Shown here piece after piece: positions 50,254 through 60,800 of a DNA stretch of 64,000 nt; position 1 is the stretch's first letter, and each line of letters starts with the position of its first letter. Where the stretch lies: contig JAYJMM010000120.1 in NCBI GenBank assembly GCA_037349105.1, positions 4,592,001 through 4,656,000 on the forward strand, read 5' to 3'. A program made the position numbers and the translations under genes. Origin of the DNA: Limnomonas spitsbergensis (Eukaryota; Chlorophyta; Chlorophyceae; Chlamydomonadales). The notes under the pieces are model-generated. The model saw only the letters and a list, made by a program, of their open reading frames with translations, did not search any database and had not been told where the DNA came from.

Positions 50254-52171
50254 GTGTGCCAGTCGTTAGCGGGCCATAAGATTAAGCAAGCGGGGGCCGA
50301 CATGGTCTTACCTAAGACCTGTGACGGTGAGCTTCAGTGCTGGGAGTAATACAAGGTCGAATCATAAGGTCGGATTTTCTTCATGCAGTGCAGAAACCAT
50401 GTTTTTGAGCCGGAGGAGGTGTACAGGTATCTGGAACAGTTTTTAGGATGGGGGAAATGACTGTCGGGTACCACACTCCATGCAAGCTTAATTGTTTACT
50501 CCCGAAAGGTAGTACACAGCCAACCTGCCTCATCGGGCAGGCATCATGTTTTCTGCACAGCTACTATATAAAATAGTGGCTCCCCTGTGTGCGGCTTCTA
50601 ATACGGGTCATGGTGGAGTGCGTTATCGAGGCTCTGCGGCACCTCTGAAATGCCACACCGTTCCATGCCATGCCTTGCCATGTCATATCAATAATATTAT
50701 ATTCATGGTATGTAGTTGAAAGCTCCTTTTTAGTTGGGAAAGTTGATCCCGGTGATCAGATAATCTTGTATTGGTAGTTGAAATGAGGGTTGGGGATCTC
50801 AAATGCTGAGGCTATGGGGTTTTCGTCACTTTCAATTGACGATAAATTAATTGTTATGAAACAATTACCGGTGGGCTTAGAATGGTAATTACTAATATGC
50901 TGTATATTGAATGTGGGGTAAATGGTAAGACATCGACTGGATTTAGCCTGTACACCTACGCCATGTTTCCATTGGGAACCTGTCTCTGGTCGCATAAGGG
51001 GATTGCCCCGCACTAATTGCCACGTTAAAGCGATGATTGGTAAGTTGGCAAAGATCCGTGGGTGTAGGTGGGCCAGAGAGACTGACTGCAGCATCACTTG
51101 AGGCCCCTCCTACCTGTTCATTATTTGACACTTGACACCCTCTGGATCTGCTTGAGAGGCTCGGCTGGGTGGGCGTCCAATTGCTTAGTGGAAAAAAGGC
51201 TCCTTCAGCCCTTTTAGGATGGTGCATGTCTGCTGGGCCCTGCTGCGTTGGGCTGGTGGGGGATAAGCACATGAGCAGGCTCAATTCCAGCTACCAGCCT
51301 ACCACGCATAGCAAGAACCATGACGTGGCCATGCGCCCATGCCACACTCCTATGACAGGAACATGGAACCCAGCAAACCGATTCAAGGTGCAGCCGTGCC
51401 CACATCACATGTGTCGGGGCAGGAACTAGGAAACTGGGGTAGTTGACATGGGGGGGACGTGCGTGTTGACATTCGGTAGTGATGTCGCCGGTATGGTGGA
51501 CTGCTGCCCCTTGGAAGCACTCGGTCCCCCTACTGCAGCTGCTGAAGCCGTTGAGGGGGCGCTGCTGAAAATACCGGGTGGACGATCAAGAGTTTGAGAC
51601 TGGGCACATGAGCCGGATCTCAAAACCTCGAAGCAGTCTCAATGAAGCTGCATGGATCGTCTGCTATCGCTGGCGGGGAGCATGTTGCAGACAGTCCTTG
51701 GCCAAAAAGATGGCACATTCTAAGGGTGGAAATGGAGCTGAAGGCATCTCCTGCATAGTGATGAGTACTCAGGCTTGCGTGGCTGATGCGGAGCTGTGCT
51801 GAGTGCAGAAGGTTCTATTCACTTGCGTACCCGGTACCTCCTGCCGGAAACACTAGTCGATGGGCCTATAACGTCCAGATCAGGAAATGCGGAAGATACT
51901 GTAGCCATTTTCACCACCCCCCTTCATACGTAGTGATCTCCACCCGCAGCGCCACCGACAAATTGTTGGGAATTCGCTTTCCCGGTTTCTGAAGCCGCCC
52001 GAAACCAAACCAACCCCAACCTCGATTGATTTGAATTTTTGCATTTTCCTTCGAGCTAAAATTACGCGATCCCTCTCTGCGCGATCCTGTAACACGCAAC
52101 ATATTATTCACTCAGATTTATAAAACGCTTTCGACTTCCGTAGCTCAATCTCAAGCACTGCTTCTCTTCAT
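50254..52171. other. Intergenic region with a dispersed-repeat copy
   Basis: No gene supported. A copy of the GC-rich dispersed element begins at about 51135 and contains GAGGCTCGGCTGGGTGGGCG. A second shared element follows at about 51230-51330. A minus-strand open frame at 51426-51623 (Ser/Thr/Pro-rich) has no family resemblance and is left out. Confidence 0.5.
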
Positions 52172-53956
52172 ATGGCCACCCCTGTCACAAGCTTGTTCTC
52201 TTATTACGGCTCCAGTGCTACTTGCGATGGTCGACAGTTGCCAGTCACTCCTGAGGAGGTGAGCAGCGATTTAAACAGTAACTGCTCAACACGAAGTGGC
52301 GAAAATCTGTGCATGACTTCTTCAACTGTCTATGTCCATGTCCTGCAGCTGGAGATGTTTGCCGAGCAGGAGCTCATCACTATTGTACCCAGCTTCTCCT
52401 TAGACGGAGGCTCCATGCTGTACTGCATTGGGGTAGGTTTGAGCCCTACCTCCAGGATTGACGGCCATGCAACATGCAAAGATTCAGAACTGATGGCCAT
52501 GCAGCATGCAAAACATCAGAATTTATGGCCATGTAGCATGCAAACCTACCTGCCCATGCCATATGAGTACACCGCCAGGCCGTACAATTTTTCAGCGGTT
52601 CGTTAGGTCACTCAAATGGAATACACAGTTTCCACCACTTTCACTGCATTCCAATACCTCACATTTTTGCAAACAGGACCGCTACGGTCCCTTCCAAGCC
52701 AATTCTCCAATCGACGTCCCCATCTGGCTCGCAATCTTTCTAAGGAAGAGAAGCAAGTGTGATATCCTACCGCCCCCTTGGCTTAGCAAGGAGCGGCTCA
52801 CAAGTGAGTTCAAATTCCCTCCTGCCTCTCGTGCATCCGACTCAGCACCCACCACCAAGGTTGAGAGCTTGAGTCAACAAGCATGTATGTGACAGGCTAT
52901 TCAGGACCTAGGTCTGTTTTGATGCCGGCAGCTCTGCCGGTGGATTTGTTTGACGTGCCTGGCTTCGTGCTTGCACAGCATTGCTGGCGGATGAGAAGTC
53001 TGCTATACAGTACTTCCAGGCGCTCCCCTTCTACTACGTTGAGATTTCCAAGCTGCTGTTCCGTGATGCCGTGGATTGCTTTGGAGAGAGCTTCTTCGAG
53101 GTGCGAGCAACTTCCCATGGCAGCTGCTTTTAATGAGGCTCGGGATCGAGCCTTGGAGGCCTTCAACACTACTCCAACTCAACTCACTGACCGCCTCATG
53201 ACACCGGATGCTGCTGCCGCCTGGCTATTGTTTGCTGGATATCGCTGGGGATTATTTATGCTGCCAACATTTGAGGATTCCCAAGGCATCAGAGAAGTAT
53301 TCATCTTGTCGTTCACATGCACCTAAGGCTATGGACACCTTAGACTCCTTGAGTACAGCAGCAAACGTATGGCTGACAAGCAACCAGATCTTTGCTTCCA
53401 GCTGCGTAACTTCGCACCCTGCTATTGGCAGGTCTCGGGCCTGATGGAGACCATTCGGAAGGTCCGGCTGAACAAGATTACAGAGGGCCTCCGGAAGGTC
53501 AATGAAGCCATCACCGTCAAGCTGAACAATCTGTCTGCTGCGGAGTGCAACATGATCCGGCTGCTGTTCAAGGGCACCCTCGACCACTTTCACCAGATAT
53601 CCAAGGTGAGCTTCGGGGGACCATGGAACCTTCTTCATTGCATGCCTTGGCATGGCGCACCCTCAAATGCTCTGAAATAACTGGGTCCAGAAAAGCACGA
53701 GTTCTGGAAATAGGCCTATTAGCCTGCTAGCCAATTTTCTAGCCCGCCCCCCAACAATTGTTTTTGAAGGTACAGGGCCAATGCTTTTTCTTTGAGTGCC
53801 CGATGGAATGTACAGATCTTTCACATACCGGTAGTTATTTGACCCCCATGCCCTTGCTGCTTGATGCAGAATGATAAGTCCTGGACAGAGGCAAGACTGG
53901 CGTCTGGGAATGGGAGCATGCCCTTCTCTGGGGGGCCCTCAGCGTCTGGGTTTTGA
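52172..53956 (+). CDS. PSF2: DNA replication complex GINS subunit PSF2
   Basis: Six exons, 52172-52258, 52349-52432, 52677-52803, 52979-53100, 53432-53605 and 53870-53956, encode 226 residues. PSF2 landmarks appear in order: FAEQELITIVPSFSLD, then YGPFQANSPIDVPIWLAIFL, KCDILPPPWL, LPFYYVEISKLLF and VRLNKITEGLRKV. The conserved helical end LNNLSAAECNMIRLL precedes a short tail (NDKSWTEARL). GINS with CDC45 and MCM2-7 forms the CMG replicative helicase. The protein is about 40 residues longer than animal PSF2 because of an N-terminal extension in exon 1 and a Gly/Ser-rich C-terminus. The start is the first ATG of exon 1. Exon 1 joins exon 2 exactly before LEMFAEQEL, where the family normally begins. 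Confidence 0.95.
52448..52545. repeat. ~36-bp triplicate in PSF2 intron 2
   Basis: Three copies of GGCCATGYAGCATGCAAA plus ATCAGAAYT-type spacer lie immediately downstream of the exon 2 donor. Confidence 0.7.
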
Positions 53957-54358
53957 CCTCGACTCCAGGTTCTTGGTGCTGAGCAGGATGGAGAGTGCTG
54001 TCTCATACAGATGTTAAACCACTGTATGGAGGCCTTTTAGCGTCTGGATTCTTATCTTAGACTTGGCTTGTGATCCTTGGCAGTGCTTATTTTAGTGCGC
54101 GCTGGCACAGTGCCGAATTTACGTTATAAATAAAATTACAGCACAGCATGATTTGGGGCAGTTAACTATTACCACCATGTATAGTTGCAACGAGGAAGAG
54201 GGGTCAGAGAAATTCTGCAACGGTCAGCTTGAGGACCTCATTTACAGCATGAGGATCTCATATACAAATTGTAAACGACACATTCATGCCTATCCCTATC
54301 CCCAAAAGATATCCCCACGAGGTTTCTTTCTTCGTCACATCAATCCAGTCCCATGTGC
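53957..54358. other. Convergent 3' region between PSF2 and DNAAF1
   Basis: The stop codons face each other across about 400 bp. ATTGTAAACG near 54270 gives a TGTAA candidate poly(A) signal for the plus-strand gene. No coding signal. Confidence 0.55.
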
Positions 54359-57300
54359 TCAATCCAGCTCGGTCAAGTCAACAGCCGGCGCTGCCGCAGA
54401 CACCGAGGCCGCCCCAACCCCTGACGCAGCCCTCAACGCCTTATTCGTATCTGATGCAGGACGCGCATCATCGTTACTACCCGCGACCACCGCTGCCGAA
54501 GCCTTGCCATTCCGAGCGATGACGGCTGCAGACTCCTCGACCTGCCCCTGTGCATGCGCCCCCTGGTCCCCTGCCCGGGCCTCCGCCTGTGCGTCGCCCT
54601 GATCACCAGCCTCTGCGTCGTTCAGCGCTGTCTGGTTGCTCCTCACAGTGTTGAAGTAGATGTGGCCATCAGACTCCGCATCCGCCTTCCAAGCACCAGC
54701 TTGGACGGGCTTGCCGTCCTTGGCCAGCTTCCGCCTGGCCTCTGCCAGCTCTGCGGTCGGGGTGTGCACACAAAGTGAGCGTCAGGCCATGTGTCCTCAA
54801 ACCAGTACAACGACTGAACACCAGCCAGTACGACGACTGAACACCAGCCAGTATGCTCTCAGACTCCCGTGCCTGAAGCCCACCTGGAAAGCCATACAGA
54901 CTGTGCTGTGCCGATTCCGGTCCTTACAGTGGCTGAATCAGTCACCGTCATTTCAAGGCAAATTCAGCTACCTTCACCAGTAATGGACCATAATGACGCA
55001 CTCAATTTCCGAACTACGGCGCATTGGCACAGCACTGCTGATACAGATCAGCAGGTCCCCCTGGCTGTCCCCCGTCTCCCAACTGCCTGCACACCTGCTG
55101 GCTCTTCCTCTCCATTGCGGTACGTGTATGCAGCCAGGCGGTTGCGCGCCGCCACAAGCTCGGGAGGGTCTTCCAGGGGGGTCCACTCGTCGTCACTGAG
55201 CTCATCCAGAGCCGGGTCTGTGTCTCCAGAGGCCAGGCCCAGGGCCTCACGACGCTGCAGGGGGAGCAGAGGGTTCAGGGTCAAGAAAGGCGGGCCCAGA
55301 TTCTCACGAAGCCACGAGGGGAAGCAGCAGGTGCAAGGCGCTCGCTGCAGGGACCAAGCCTCCAGGTCTGCAAGGCTAGGGCAGGCCAGCAACACGACGC
55401 CAGCACGAGCGCCGTAAGCAACTCACCAGAGAGGCCCCTTCTGGCTCAACTCTGCACTCTATAGGACATCATAACGAATCGCAAGCCCCCCCCAAAACAC
55501 AGAACATGACAAGTTCACACATCCCTAAAAAAGCTGCCCTGATCGAGCATCCACGCAGGCTCTTCTGGCTTACCCTGCATTCCACAGGACACTGTAATCA
55601 AATCGCCCACCCCCCATCGCGCTTTTTAGAATCATCGGAATTGCTAAGGTGCCCTGAGGGCACCACAGCAATTCCGATGATTCTGAAAGACGGACCTGAC
55701 ACTCAGCGTAGCTTATTATCCGTGGCGGATCCCGCCTCGCGCTTTAGAGAATCATCGGGATTGCTTCAAGAGGTCAATTTGGGTAACACACACACATGCA
55801 CGAGCATCCAGGCAGGCCCACCTTCCTAAAGCCCTCCTTCCTCAGCTCCAGCATGGCCTCAAAGTTGCGTCTGTCTCGTGTCTCCTTCTCCTTCTTGATC
55901 AGAATGCGCTCCTCCCGCTCCGCATCCAGGCCGCCAGTGGACCTGCAGGCAGCAGGCCAAAGTACAGAAGGATGTGTATGCTTTCGAAGGACATGGCCAT
56001 GCCGTGCACACGCATGACTCCTAGCTTGGCTGAAGTGCTGTTGATTGAGACGTCTAGGGACTGATTAAATGCGCACTGGTACTGCGGAAGGGTCCAGAGG
56101 GATGGCTGATCGTCAGTGAGGACGTCCTGGTTCGCAGCCATGGTTTGACTTGTCACCACTGGTGCCCTAAAGCTCGCACCAGGCATCAATCAGACGCCTC
56201 TCATCCTCGAACACAGGCCGCTCATCGAGGTATCCAAGGCTGGGGATGGCGGCGACAATCGTCTTCCGGTAGTTCTTCATGGTGGATACCACTGGGTTGC
56301 CCTTGAGGTATAGGCATTTGAGGTTCGGCAGCTTCTTGAACACGTCCAGCACTGCTGGGTCTGAGATGTCGTTGTTCTGAAGGTCCAGGGATGTCAGGGC
56401 CTGACACTCAGCCACGGCTGCGATGGACTCAACGTCGGACAGCTGGTTGCTGGTGCAGATCAGAGTCGTGAGCTGGGAGGGTCAGGGAGGAGGGACAGCA
56501 GGGAGGCACAAATAAGCACAGGACACCGAGCAGGAATGGCTGGTGTGGGGGTTGAGACTTTCGGTCGCCAATTTGAAGGCATCTGATTTGTAGTCAGAGA
56601 CGTACCGGTAGGTGTGTGAGGCAGGATTCCTGTGCATCAGAGAATGCTGATATTGGCAACATCAAAGCACTAGAGCTGACTCAATTTCGTGCTGGTTGAA
56701 TAAGAGAGGCCTGTACATCAACCTCTTCACAGGAGAGCCTGGGTGCTCACACTTTGTCAGTGCTGAAGCAGCACTTGTATGCATGCATGGGCGCATTGCC
56801 CTGCAACAGCACTCAGCGTCTCCATCACTATGCATGGCATGGTTGACCACTTTGTCACTGTAATGCCGATTCATTGTGAACACACTCCATCAGTGTTGAT
56901 ACAGCACATGTGAACATGAATGCATGAATGCATGCATGGGCGCTTTGCCATGCAACACTCCGTGTCCCCAACATTGTATCCATGGTAGATTACACAAGGC
57001 CTGGTCACTGAAAACAAAAATCTACGAGTCTGGCGAGTCACCTTTTTGCAGCCCGACAGCCCTTCGAGTCGCTTGATCAGATTATTGCTCAAATTCAGCG
57101 TGTCCAGCTCCGGCGCTCCCTCGAGATTGCTGATCTGCCATATGCAGTTCTGCTGCAAGTACCTGTTTGACGGATAATATAACGACGAGGCTTAGTAGTC
57201 ACGCAATGGTGTTTGACAGTCTTACATCCCGGGCTCTGGGGCGCGCACCCAAGCATTTCGAAATACGCCGATTATCATCGATTGCAGCACATATTTATAA

Positions 57301-57538
57301 TTTCCGCTTATCATACTCACAGACACTTCAATTCAGTCAGTGCTGGGAGTCCTTCGAGGCTGTCAATCGCATTGCCCTCAAGAAATAGAGCCTTGACAGC
57401 AGTGTACTCCTCTAAGTTCTGAATGCTAGAGAATCCCTTGAAATTGAGATACAGCTTGTCATTCAAGTTCGGTGTTTTATATCCGCCATGCTCCTTACAC
57501 AAGGACACCAACGTCTGCGTGCTCATGATGTGGGCCAT
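54359..57538 (-). CDS. DNAAF1: Dynein axonemal assembly factor 1 (ODA7/LRRC50)
   Basis: Six exons, 57538-57321, 57162-57042, 56472-56180, 55942-55822, 55254-55095 and 54750-54359, are all phase-matched and give 434 residues. The N-terminus [20 protein letters not shown] and [16 protein letters not shown] is the DNAAF1 signature. Leucine-rich repeats follow ([67 protein letters not shown]) and then the LRR cap [20 protein letters not shown]. After this lie charged coiled-coil ERE/KEKE helices, an acidic [14 protein letters not shown] segment and an Ala/Asp/Gln-rich tail. The protein acts in cytoplasmic preassembly of outer and inner dynein arms. A GTGAGG just after HIYFN could be an extra donor, so the low-complexity tail is the least certain part. 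Confidence 0.95.
55628..55684. repeat. Near-perfect 57-bp intronic hairpin
   Basis: The 18-bp arms AGAATCATCGGAATTGCT and AGCAATTCCGATGATTCT are exact reverse complements. Inside them, GGTGCCC-TGA-GGGCACC forms a second perfect stem. A third, diverged copy of the left arm lies near 55746. It is located in the intron between DNAAF1 exons 4 and 5. Confidence 0.92.
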
Positions 57539-57806
57539 TTGTATTGTTTAGTATTAAGAATTATGATCAAGGATCGAGGGGGGTCGAAAGGTCCAGAGCA
57601 CTCTTGCAACATCTGATGTACCGCAGAAAAGTAAGAACTACCCGGCAAAATTCACACAACAGCGCAGTTCAAATTGCTTAGCGGACACAAGTCGCTCACT
57701 CGCATGGCATGCAAACCTATACACGTCTTGAATGTAGGCAAGCAATGTGCATGCCGAAGTTTGCCACTCGTTACAATTCGTTTGCCACTGTGAGTGGCAT
57801 ACTAGC
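57539..57806. promoter_or_regulatory. Putative bidirectional promoter, DNAAF1 / helical-repeat gene
   Basis: Divergent start codons are separated by about 268 bp. I see no TATA box. An alternative upstream ATG for the plus-strand gene at 57747 would shorten the gap. Confidence 0.5.
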
Positions 57807-60800
57807 ATGACCGACTCGTGGCTTGGAGCAATCGGATCATCCAGCCAGGAGGAACAACAGAGTGCATGCAAGCAGGCTCTGGCGTACATCCAGCCACTAC
57901 TTGCCACGCAAGCCAATGCTGCCAGCAGCTTGCCTGCTGTCCGAAAGCTGGCACGGGAGTATGGAGAGGCCGTGACAACAGCTCTCAAGTCCCTGTCAGC
58001 CCTGCTGTCCACAGCCAGCAACGCGAACCCGGCAGGTGCTCCAGCAGAATCATGCTCCCATGCAACACTTGCAGATGTTGCATGCGCCGCCCTGGACGGC
58101 CTCGACTGCCTGCGCAAAGCTCTCAAGACCAAGGGCCTGGAGCTGGAAACGCAGCGCTACAGCTTCACGCGCAAATTCACAGCCCTCGGCCTCCATGGGC
58201 CCGCGCTGGCACAAGGGTGGAAGCTATTCCATCTCCTGGAGGCTGCTGCAATACAGCCCTCCGCTCATAGTGGGCAGGCTAATGATCTGCAATCTGCAAC
58301 AAGGACAGGCTTGCTAGCCTCTCTTAGCGAAGCGTTTGCTTGGCAGGCTGACGACCCACGCATGGAGATGCTGCCAAAGGAACCGGAGCTCATGCTGTGC
58401 AGCATCATGCCTGGATTGGAAGCCACGCTGTCCCAAGCATTCGAGTGAGTTTTGACTGCGGAGAAAATAGCGTAAACATATTTGCGCCGTGACCGTTAGT
58501 ACTTCAAACCCCTAGCTTCAACCCGTTAATTCAAAGCCCTGCTGTCAACCATTACCACAGCTGTCTCTCTTACATTCCTGACAGGCCTGGAGTGAGCGGG
58601 AGGCACAATGCCATCTACGTGTACAGCCTGAAGGTAACTACTTTAGGGACATCTTAAAGAGGGCTCAAAAAGCTGCTAGCATGCCAGTGCGTGTTTACAT
58701 GCACACCTGACGGCAGGCTGCTGGGCAGCCGCCACTAGGATAATGGGGATCTTTTTGGTCAGGCCGAACCTGGACCAGCCTACAGCCAGAGGCCCAAGCA
58801 GCTGTGGGCGTGCTGCACCAGGACCCTATGGCCGTAGGTCATGAGCCCATGATGTAGCTGAATTGTAGCTGAATCACCCCACCCAGCAAGAAACAGCTGC
58901 ATGCACACTCAACACATGTTCCTCGCTATACCCTCCCCTGCCATTCCGCTACCCCTCTCCGACCTAGCATCTACAGATGCAGATGCAGAGCTGTCACGCA
59001 GCAGCAACAGCGAGGCACCCACTTGCCATATACTGCAGTGTGTGGCGTCTCTGTCCCAAAAGCTGCAAGCGGGGGTGCAGACTGAGAGCAACGTGTCCTC
59101 GGCCTTGACTGCTTTGGTGACGTTGAGCATCAGAGCAGCTGTAGCCTCAGGCAACCAGGCCAAGCTTCCAAAGGTGCGCAGGGTACTGTTTATTCAGGCG
59201 GGCTTCAGCTACACTTCAGCTACACAACAGCCTTGGACCAAGGCTTCCCGTAGCTGCATGCCCTGCTGCTTGGGCTGCCGCCTGCCGGCCATGGGCTGGT
59301 CAAGGTCTGGTCCACATCATGGCCAAAACGGGGGTTAGGTGCTCACTTAACCAAACAATGCTGCAGAGGACCTGTACCATGCGGTTGGATGACATGGCGT
59401 TTGGTGTCATCTCTCTCTCTTACGTTAGCTGGCGTGATGGCCCTTTTGCAGGCCCTTTTCAAGGTGGCAGCCAGCCACAATGCTGAGGCTCAGTGTCGGA
59501 TCTTGGAGCATGTGGCTGCAATTGCCCTTACAGGTCAGCATGGGGGCATGCTACATCATTCATGGCTGCGTTTTATTACAGTTCTGCGTGGGGGCATGCC
59601 ATATTGTCTATGGCTATAATAGCTCTCATAGGTCAGCTTGAGGGCATGCCACATAATGCAACGGATGCATTAGCCCTCGCATGTCAGCATGAGGGCATGC
59701 CACGTACATCACGGCTGTGCTAGCATGCCCCCCCCTGAAGATGCCTCTTCATGAATCATAATTGGTCCCGATTGGAGTCCCGATTGGAGTCGTCAGTCGT
59801 GATGTTGCTGTCCTGCCCATGCCATTGCCGACCCAATCCGTTCAGGGGACGACAGTGTGGCGCACCAGGCCTTGACGTGTGTGGAAGCCTTCCTTCTCGC
59901 TGCACAAGACCGGGAGGACTTGCCCGGAAGGTTTATGGAAAGCCTAGTCCGGTGCGATGGGGGGCGAGGGAACGGGGCTCCCACTCCCCCCACGGGGTGC
60001 ATCCCTCGAAATTCCGGGGGATGCACCCCGTGGGGGAGAGTGGACTCCCCTTGGCCAGGGGCGTCCAGGGGCTCAAGGGAAGGGCCTCAAACCCGGCCTG
60101 CTGAAGTGTCCCTGAGCCGGCCTTTGCTGGCCAAGGGTGTTATGTGTTCCATGTTGCTGGCCAGGGGTATTTTAAGGGTTCAGGGTTCCTGGACAAGGGT
60201 TTTGAGGGTTAAGGGCTGCCGGTCATGGCTGTCCAGGGTTCAGGGTTTAGTATTACTGGCTAAGGGTGTTCAGGGTTTAGGGTTGCTGGCTAAAGGAATT
60301 CAGGGTTAAGGGTTTAGGGTTGCTACCAATGGTGCTGAAGGTTTAGGGTTTCTGGTCAAGGGTATTCCTGACATCCTGCCTCTCTCCCCCCCCCAATAGG
60401 GTCCTTGACGACCCCAGCAAAGCCCAGGATCCAACCTCCAACAGCCGAGCATGCCTCTCCCTGCACCTAGTCACTCTCGCAACCAGCTGCCAGCTGGTCA
60501 GCGAGCTCCCAGCTGCAGCCGGGACCTGGGTCAAGAGCGCCATCAGGCGCCTGGAGGACGCTGTGGGCGCCTCTGCCACCGCTTCCGCTGCCGCTGATGT
60601 GCAGCTTGTGTACCCCGCCTTGATGAGCTGGTGCCAGGTCATCGCAGAGGATGAGGCACACATGCAGCATTTGAATGAGGCGTGGGCGGGTGAGTGGCGT
60701 TCTTATCTTGGCTGGGAGGGCTGCCCTGAAGAGGACGGGGAAGAGTTTTTTGTTCCATTGACCTTAACACCGGTTGCCGGCGGCCAAGCAGGAGGGTGGG

